Source: an uncultured Selenomonadales bacterium (GTDB lineage: Bacteria > Bacillota_C > Negativicutes > Selenomonadales > Selenomonadaceae). Taken from it: 11,560 nucleotides of DNA. Under the pieces are notes generated by a model, which had not been told where the DNA came from, did no database searches, and worked only from the letters and a program-made list of their open reading frames with translations. Shown one piece after another: positions 6,769-11,560 of the stretch; positions within the stretch are counted from its first letter, which is position 1, and the number at the start of each line of letters is the position of its first letter. The position numbers and the translations under genes are program-made. The DNA lies in assembly GCA_937916025.1 (NCBI GenBank), contig CALGGX010000427.1, positions 1 to 11,560 of the forward strand, in the 5' to 3' direction.

Positions 6769-8442
6769 ATGCGGAAGAAATTAATGGCGGCGGCGATAGC
6801 GGCAGGCGTCTTGATGTTGCCGCTCACGGGCAATGCGTTGTCTTTGCCGATTGAAGTGCCGAAGGCTCGCGTCGAGGCGGCGGCGACGAATTATTTCACG
6901 GCGTCGAATTACGTCAACGGCGAGTACAATTTGAATTTGAATGCATCGGAGTACAAAGAGTACTCGATGAAATTCGGCAGTCAGGTTGTCAATTTTATTG
7001 CCTTCGAGAATATTGCGTATGTAAAAAATCCGAAAGACATTGCGCATCAGATGTTGAACATCTACATTCCGAAAGCATACATCGACGGGCGGACGGTGAA
7101 CGGCTACGCGGCGAAGCAGGCACCGATTTTCATGCCGAACGGCGTGGGCGGCTACATGCCCGGCGAGATGCTCAAACCGCTCGAGCGAGATCCGATGACG
7201 GGTAAAGCAAACGCGTCATTATATGCGCTGTCGAGAGGTTGCGTTGTGGTAACGCCGTCAATCCGCGGGCGGACTTCCAAAGTCGGCGGCGAGTATGTCG
7301 GCAAGGCTCCGGCGTTCATCGTCGATTACAAAGCAGCAGTCAGATATATCCGAGCAAACCGCGATAATCTTCCGGCGGGCGATCCCGAAAAGATCATCTC
7401 GAACGGCACGAGCGCGGGCGGCGCGTTGAGTGCACTGTTGGCGACGACGGGCAATGATCCGGATTACGAGCCCTATTTGAAGGAATTGGGCGCGGCGGGA
7501 ATCGGCGACGATATTTTTGCGGCGAGCGTTTACTGCCCGATTACGAATCTCGACAATGCCGATGCGGCTTACGAATGGATTTTCAACGGCACGAACGAAT
7601 ACTATTCGACGCGGGAGCCGATCTTGGGGCAAGCGAAACGCGCGGAAGCCGAATCGATCGAGTCGAAGGTTGCAAACAAAGTCAAGAATAAGCTCGGCGA
7701 CTTCCTCGGTACCGGTCAAAGTGTTTCGGAGGCTCCGACTTCGACGAAGATGACGCAACAGGAGATTGACATTTCCAATGTGTTGAAAGGCGAGTTCGGC
7801 GAATACGTCAACAGTCTCGATCTGCATGACGAGAGCGGGATGTCGCTTACGCTCGACGACAAAGGCAACGGCACTTTCAAAAACTACATCAAACGCAAAT
7901 ACATCGAGTCGGCGCAAGAGGCTCTTGACGGCGGCGCGGATTTGAGCAGCGTCGAATGGTTGACGATCAAAGGCAAGAAAGTGACGGACGCCGATCTGTC
8001 GAAATATCCGGCTTACGTGACGCGAATGAAGGCGGCACCGGCGTTTGACAAACTCGATCTGAACAATCCTTCGCCGGAAAATGACGAGTTCGGTACCGAG
8101 AAAAACGTGCCGCAACATTTTACGATGACGGCGAAAAGATATGAAACTTCACTCGGCGCGATGGCGGATGCAAATGTGATCAAGATGATGAATCCGATGA
8201 ATTATATCGGCGGCAACGCAACAGTGGCGGAACATTTCAGAATTCGGCACGGCGCGGCGGATCGAGACACTTCGTTGGCAATTCCGGCGATACTCGCTTT
8301 GAAATTGCAGTCGCGCGGCGCGGCGGTTGACTTTTTCGCGCCGTGGGATGTCGGTCACGCCGGTGATTACGATCTCGATCAGTTGTTTGATTGGATCGAT
8401 TACATCTGCAAAAAAGATCCGACCGTTCCGATCATGCGGTAA
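6769..8442 (+). CDS. Secreted alpha/beta hydrolase of the subtype B tannase type
   Basis: The 557-residue product begins with a Sec signal peptide: R2-K3-K4, hydrophobic 7-19, likely cleavage after A23. The nucleophile elbow G-T-S-A-G-G (213-218) puts the serine at 215. H530 in V-G-H-A-G-D-Y is the probable catalytic histidine, and D498 in R-H-G-A-A-D-R-D the probable acid. The D498-H530 spacing of 32 equals that recalled for Lactobacillus plantarum tannase (D419, H451). G-K-A-P-A (178-182) before D-Y-K-A-A-V-R-Y, and N-D-P-D-Y-E-P-Y-L after the elbow, also fit that family. A variable lid-like insertion lies between about 275 and 445. Such enzymes hydrolyse galloyl esters of tannins; another aromatic ester is possible here. 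ATG 6769 is chosen because AAGGAGGT (6753-6760) is 8 nt upstream; TTG 6763 is too close to it. Confidence 0.8.
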   Translation: MRKKLMAAAIAAGVLMLPLTGNALSLPIEVPKARVEAAATNYFTASNYVNGEYNLNLNASEYKEYSMKFGSQVVNFIAFENIAYVKNPKDIAHQMLNIYIPKAYIDGRTVNGYAAKQAPIFMPNGVGGYMPGEMLKPLERDPMTGKANASLYALSRGCVVVTPSIRGRTSKVGGEYVGKAPAFIVDYKAAVRYIRANRDNLPAGDPEKIISNGTSAGGALSALLATTGNDPDYEPYLKELGAAGIGDDIFAASVYCPITNLDNADAAYEWIFNGTNEYYSTREPILGQAKRAEAESIESKVANKVKNKLGDFLGTGQSVSEAPTSTKMTQQEIDISNVLKGEFGEYVNSLDLHDESGMSLTLDDKGNGTFKNYIKRKYIESAQEALDGGADLSSVEWLTIKGKKVTDADLSKYPAYVTRMKAAPAFDKLDLNNPSPENDEFGTEKNVPQHFTMTAKRYETSLGAMADANVIKMMNPMNYIGGNATVAEHFRIRHGAADRDTSLAIPAILALKLQSRGAAVDFFAPWDVGHAGDYDLDQLFDWIDYICKKDPTVPIMR

Positions 8443-8454
8443 AAAAATTTTTTA

Positions 8455-8484
8455 ATGACAAACGAACGATCGGCATGATATAAT
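8455..8484 (+). promoter_or_regulatory. Extended -10 promoter of the reverse rubrerythrin gene
   Basis: ATGACA (8455-8460), an 18-bp spacer and consensus TATAAT (8479-8484), preceded by TG at 8476-8477 (TGn extended -10). The start point would be near 8491, giving a leader of about 50 nt before ATG 8541. The start falls inside the left arm of the inverted repeat at 8486-8531. Confidence 0.7.
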
Positions 8485-8485
8485 G

Positions 8486-8537
8486 CCTCCCAAGCGTATG
8501 ATATTCAATTGTGATGTTGTATTTTGGGAGGTTTTTT
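8486..8537 (+). repeat. Inverted repeat with T tract overlapping the rubrerythrin ribosome binding site
   Basis: CCTCCCAA (8486-8493) and TTGGGAGG (8524-8531) are perfect 8-bp complements around a 30-nt loop, and six T residues follow (8532-8537). The right arm contains the GGGAGG ribosome binding site, 9 nt before ATG 8541. In RNA from upstream the hairpin would look like a long-loop terminator and would hide that site. No other terminator is seen after the tannase-like gene. Confidence 0.5.
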
Positions 8538-8540
8538 ATT

Positions 8541-9083
8541 ATGGCGAAATGGGTTTGCAGTGTTTGCGGTTACGTCCATGAAGGACCGGAGCCTCCGATC
8601 GAATGCCCGATCTGCAAAGCGGATTCGGATAAGTTCGTCGAGCAGAAAGGCGATCTCGTATTTGCGGACGAGCACGTTGTCGGAGTGGCTAAGGGCGTCG
8701 ACGAGAAGATTCTCGAAGGGCTCCGCGCAAACTTCACCGGCGAGTGCACCGAAGTCGGAATGTATCTTGCAATGAGCCGCGCGGCGCATCGCGAAGGATA
8801 TCCCGAGATTGGCGAGGCGTTCCGTCGTTACGCATTGGAAGAAGCGGAGCATGCCGCGAAGTTTGCGGAATTGCTCGGCGAAGTGCTGTCGGCATCGACG
8901 AAAGAAAATCTCGAAGCGCGAGTTGCGGCAGAACACGGCGCATGTCAAGGCAAAAAAGACCTTGCGGCGTTGGCGAAGAAACTCAATCTCGACGCAATTC
9001 ACGACACCGTCCATGAAATGGCAAAAGACGAGGCACGTCACGGCAAAGGCTTCAAAGGCTTGCTCGATCGCTACTTCAAGTAA
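8541..9083 (+). CDS. Reverse rubrerythrin (NADH-dependent peroxidase type)
   Basis: The 180-residue product carries an N-terminal rubredoxin-like iron site, with C6, C9, C22 and C25 as two CxxC pairs. A ferritin-like four-helix diiron domain follows: E68 and E71 on the first helix, E100-E101-A-E-H104 on the second, E131-H132 on the third and D163-E164-A-R-H167 on the fourth. Classical rubrerythrin has the domains in the opposite order, so this is the reverse type, which in clostridia reduces hydrogen peroxide (and oxygen) with electrons from NAD(P)H via a reductase. It is cytoplasmic and protects anaerobes during air exposure. ATG 8541 has GGGAGG 9 nt upstream; a TTG at 8511 in frame has no such site. 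The gene has its own extended -10 promoter and a strong terminator, so it is probably monocistronic and inducible. No PerR box was recognised. Confidence 0.93.
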   Translation: MAKWVCSVCGYVHEGPEPPIECPICKADSDKFVEQKGDLVFADEHVVGVAKGVDEKILEGLRANFTGECTEVGMYLAMSRAAHREGYPEIGEAFRRYALEEAEHAAKFAELLGEVLSASTKENLEARVAAEHGACQGKKDLAALAKKLNLDAIHDTVHEMAKDEARHGKGFKGLLDRYFK

Positions 9084-9108
9084 TTCAATCGGCAACTCAA
9101 TCGACATT

Positions 9109-9145
9109 AAAAAAACTGCAGCACGCGCTGTGTTGCAGTTTTTTA
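9109..9145. terminator. Bidirectional intrinsic terminator between rubrerythrin and clpX
   Basis: A 15-bp stem pairs 9110-9124 with 9130-9144 around the loop GCGCT, with one G-U pair. The core ACTGCAGCAC/GTGTTGCAGT is flanked by A7 on the left and T6 on the right, so it can end transcripts from either side. The rubrerythrin stop is at 9083 and the clpX stop at 9160. Confidence 0.92.
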
Positions 9146-9159
9146 ATTGCCGCGATCGC

Positions 9160-10476
9160 TCATTCCGCCGCGACGACTTCTGCCGATTTTTCGTCATTGA
9201 TCGGCAGAACTTGCGGACGCTCGCCTTCCGTCACGCATTTTTCCGTGATGACGATTTTGCGCGGCGCGTCGTCTTTCGGAATGTCAAACATCACATCGAG
9301 CATAATGTCTTCGATGATGCCTTTCAATGAACGCGCGCCCGTCTTGCGCTCGATCGCCTTCTTCGCAACCGCGCGGAGGGCGTTTTCTTCAAATTCGAGC
9401 TTGACGTTATCCATTGCCAACAACTTTTCGTACTGCTTGACGGGCGCATTCTTCGGCTCCGTCAAAATGCGAAGTAACGCGTCTTCATCGAGCGTTTCGA
9501 GAGTGCAGATGATCGGCAACCGCCCGACAATCTCCGGAATGATTCCGTACTCCATCAAATCCTCCGGACGCACTTGATGAATGAGCTCGTCGAATTTCGA
9601 CTCGTCGTCTTTGCTCGGCACGTCCGAACCGAATCCGATGCTCGACTCGCCTTTCTTCAGCCGTTTGGCAACAATCTTGTCGATGCCCACGAACGCGCCG
9701 CCGCAGATGAACAGAATGTTTCGCGTGTTGACTTTGATTGTCGGAGCTTCGGGATGTTTTCTCTGCCCGCGCGCAGTGAATTCGACTTCACTGCCTTCGA
9801 GCATTTTCAGCATTGCCTGTTGCACGCCTTCATGTCCGGGATCGGCGGTGATGGAATTGTTTGCGCCGGATTTGCGCGCGATCTTGTCAAACTCGTCGAG
9901 ATAAATGATGCCGTGCTCGGCTTTTTCGATGTCCTTGCCGGCGGCGTAATACAAATTGCGAACGGCAACTTCAACGTCCGCGCCGACAAAGCCGGCTTCG
10001 GTCAAGCTCGACGCGTCCGTAACCGCAAACGGGATGTCGAGCAGTTTCGACAGATGAAACAGCAACGCCGTCTTGCCGCAACCCGTCGGTCCCATGATGA
10101 TCACGTTGGACTTGTCGATCTCGTCCTCGGAACCGTCATTCTCGCAATCGTATTTCATGCGCTTGTAATGATTGTACGCGGCGACGGAGAGAATTTTTTT
10201 GGCGCGTTCCTGTTTGATGATGAATTCATCGAGATACGCCTTGATGACGTGCGGCTTATTCTTCTTGAGCAATCCGCCGAGGTCGTCTGCGAATGAAGTC
10301 TTCTTCGGCGGCTCGGTTTTAAAACTCGGGTCATTCATCTCGAGGAAGCGATTTATCTCTTTAATGCAATTTTTGCAAATGGCAAAGCCGGTGTTCGGAT
10401 CGTAAACGGGCATGTCATACTGATCCTGCAGTTTGATCCGACGATGGCAGAGAGTACATTTGAGTTCCTGCATCAT
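9160..10476 (-). CDS. clpX: ClpX-type AAA+ unfoldase, divergent
   Basis: ClpX is a hexameric ATPase that unfolds proteins and threads them into ClpP. The 438-residue product has the full layout: a zinc-binding domain with C7, C10, C34 and C37, Walker A G-P-T-G-C-G-K-T (129-136), pore loop G-F-V-G (162-165), Walker B I-I-Y-L-D-E-F-D (190-197), the R-K-H loop (239-241), the I-G-F tripeptide that docks on ClpP (280-282), V-G-R-L-P (317-321) and sensor-2 G-A-R (380-382). Differences from the usual ClpX: 23 rather than 18 residues between the cysteine pairs with an unrelated sequence there, Phe for Tyr in the pore loop, Cys for Ser in Walker A. No clpP or tig lies beside it. It may be a second ClpX paralogue. 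ATG 10476 starts the zinc domain; AAAGGAG is about 13 nt upstream, a long spacing, and ATG 10473 is an alternative. Longer in-frame starts overlap the divergent gene. Confidence 0.85.
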   Translation of the reverse strand: MMQELKCTLCHRRIKLQDQYDMPVYDPNTGFAICKNCIKEINRFLEMNDPSFKTEPPKKTSFADDLGGLLKKNKPHVIKAYLDEFIIKQERAKKILSVAAYNHYKRMKYDCENDGSEDEIDKSNVIIMGPTGCGKTALLFHLSKLLDIPFAVTDASSLTEAGFVGADVEVAVRNLYYAAGKDIEKAEHGIIYLDEFDKIARKSGANNSITADPGHEGVQQAMLKMLEGSEVEFTARGQRKHPEAPTIKVNTRNILFICGGAFVGIDKIVAKRLKKGESSIGFGSDVPSKDDESKFDELIHQVRPEDLMEYGIIPEIVGRLPIICTLETLDEDALLRILTEPKNAPVKQYEKLLAMDNVKLEFEENALRAVAKKAIERKTGARSLKGIIEDIMLDVMFDIPKDDAPRKIVITEKCVTEGERPQVLPINDEKSAEVVAAE

Positions 10477-10564
10477 TACGGTTGATCTTCTCCTTTCGAG
10501 TTTAAAGCAGAAAAACATTTCGACGCCGAAGGCAAGTATCCTGCCGTTCAATTGAAAAATCACG

Positions 10565-10593
10565 TTGAAAATCGCCATCAATGATGATAAAAT
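10565..10593 (+). promoter_or_regulatory. Promoter of the glycosyltransferase gene
   Basis: TTGAAA (10565-10570), a 17-bp spacer and TAAAAT (10588-10593), with TG at 10585-10586 giving an extended -10. The start point would be about 10600, right before the AAAGG ribosome binding site, so the leader is very short. In the same 139-bp gap I found no convincing promoter for the divergent clpX. The 10-bp palindrome TTCAATTGAA sits at 10547-10556. Confidence 0.55.
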
Positions 10594-10615
10594 ATTTTTG
10601 AAAGGTGTGAGTACA

Positions 10616-11560
10616 GTGCCGAAAATTTCCGTGATAATTCCGATGTATAATGCCGAGAAGTATGTCGGATTGGCGATTGAGACGATGCTCGCGCAGACGT
10701 TTCGAGATTTTGAGTTGATTTTGATCGACGACGCGTCGACGGATCGGACGCTCGAAGTCGCGAAACAATTCGACGATCCTCGCATTCGCATCATCAAAAA
10801 CGATAAAAATCTCGGCGGCGAGAACGATCCGGGCGTCGTGCGCAATATCGGCTTGGATCATGCGCGCGGCGAATACATCTACTTCATGGATAACGACGAC
10901 GTGATTATGCCGGAAGCCCTTCAGATCATGATAGGTTTGGCGAAAAAGACGAATGCCGATGTGTTGATTAATACGAAAAATTTTCTCGCCGACAGCAATG
11001 ACTTCACAAGTCTCGGCGAAATTTCCAACCTCCGAATTCAAAATCGCGGCAAAAATAATCCGGTTGCGAAGGATTTAAAAAAGCGCGTGCTGGAAGAATA
11101 CGCCATCAACAATTCTCCGGCGGCTCCGTGGAATCATTTCTATCGTAATAAATTCTTGAAGAAGTCCGGCATTCGATTTAAAGAGATAGTTATCCATGAC
11201 GACGGCGTATTTCTGTTAGAGTTGCTGTGCGCGACTTCAAACATCGTCAAAATCAACGAACCGTTTTATCTCTGGCGGCAACGTAAAACGTCACTCACAT
11301 TCTCAACGTTCGATAATGCCGACGGTTTTGCAAAACGTGTGCGGTCATTTCTGATTATCCTCGAGTGGTTTCAGGAGATACTCACTCGCGCATTGCAAAA
11401 ACAATACGGCGAAGTCGATTATTATTTCATCGATCTGATCTGCCTGAACATCAAAAATCGCGCATTCACTCGAGCGTTGCGATACGGTTACGGCGTCGAT
11501 CCGACAGCTTCATGGGAAATTCTTCGTCGCGAATTGGAGGCTCGTTACGGCAAAAATACG
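10616..11560 (+). CDS. Family 2 (GT-A) glycosyltransferase, 3' end outside the window
   Basis: The 315 codons visible run off the right edge with no stop. The N-terminus is the GT2 fold: S-V-I-I-P-M-Y-N (5-12), A-Q-T-F-R-D-F-E-L-I-L-I-D-D-A-S-T-D-R-T (26-45), N-L-G-G (65-68), R-N-I-G-L-D-H-A-R-G-E-Y-I-Y-F (76-90), the metal-binding D-N-D-D (92-95), and a later H-D-D (194-196) where these enzymes often have the catalytic E-D. Such enzymes transfer a sugar from a nucleotide donor at the cytoplasmic face, for surface polysaccharide, lipooligosaccharide or glycoprotein. Donor and acceptor cannot be told. No membrane helix is seen in the visible part. GTG 10616 is chosen because AAAGG (10601-10605) is 10 nt upstream; GTG 10607 in the same frame is too close to that site. 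Confidence 0.88.
   Translation, partial: MPKISVIIPMYNAEKYVGLAIETMLAQTFRDFELILIDDASTDRTLEVAKQFDDPRIRIIKNDKNLGGENDPGVVRNIGLDHARGEYIYFMDNDDVIMPEALQIMIGLAKKTNADVLINTKNFLADSNDFTSLGEISNLRIQNRGKNNPVAKDLKKRVLEEYAINNSPAAPWNHFYRNKFLKKSGIRFKEIVIHDDGVFLLELLCATSNIVKINEPFYLWRQRKTSLTFSTFDNADGFAKRVRSFLIILEWFQEILTRALQKQYGEVDYYFIDLICLNIKNRAFTRALRYGYGVDPTASWEILRRELEARYGKNT

Noticed and set aside
7258..8118. - strand open frame (286 codons) opposite the tannase-like gene
   Set aside because: Arginine-rich shadow; the catalytic motifs are on the + strand.
10477..10845. N-terminal extension of the clpX frame to 10845
   Set aside because: It covers the glycosyltransferase start and the intergenic gap. ClpX homology begins at the zinc domain just after ATG 10476.

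Overview
The window reads as chromosomal DNA from an obligately anaerobic Gram-positive-lineage bacterium. It has strong AGGAGG-type ribosome binding sites, short intergenic gaps, a reverse rubrerythrin for peroxide removal and the flavin-dependent thymidylate synthase. It also carries tandem modules that each hold an RTX pair, a kind of surface protein I associate with Selenomonas-like Negativicutes. A gut or rumen member of the Negativicutes is my best guess (inference; nothing here is a phylogenetic marker). There are no tRNA or rRNA genes, CRISPR arrays, insertion sequences or phage genes. No gene-free stretch reaches 300 bases; the longest is about 140 bases, between clpX and the glycosyltransferase.

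Left part (1-2860, + strand): the 3' end of a long modular repeat protein carrying hemolysin-type calcium-binding repeats, then thyX 12 nt downstream. thyX converges on an alanine/glycine:cation symporter gene (2857-4293, - strand), and both stop codons lie in one TTAA. The symporter frame is complete except for one in-frame TAA at codon 62, so it is called a pseudogene, or a gene needing readthrough.

Middle (4294-6760): a two-gene operon on the - strand, first a divergent GrpE-like coiled-coil protein, then an Hsp70 with no C-terminal lid and no canonical interdomain linker. It ends in an intrinsic terminator just before the symporter. No DnaJ-type partner is encoded here. Its promoter is back to back with that of a secreted alpha/beta hydrolase of the subtype B tannase type (6769-8442, + strand), and a 13-bp palindrome lies in the spacer of the chaperone promoter.

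Right part (8443-11560): a reverse rubrerythrin with its own extended -10 promoter, and a hairpin at its ribosome binding site that may be the end of the tannase transcript. A strong bidirectional terminator separates it from a divergent ClpX-type unfoldase (- strand). A family 2 glycosyltransferase starts divergently from clpX and runs off the right edge.

The genes do not form one pathway. The least ordinary parts are the Hsp70/GrpE-like pair, the divergent ClpX, the interrupted symporter, and the promoter/hairpin arrangement before the rubrerythrin gene.
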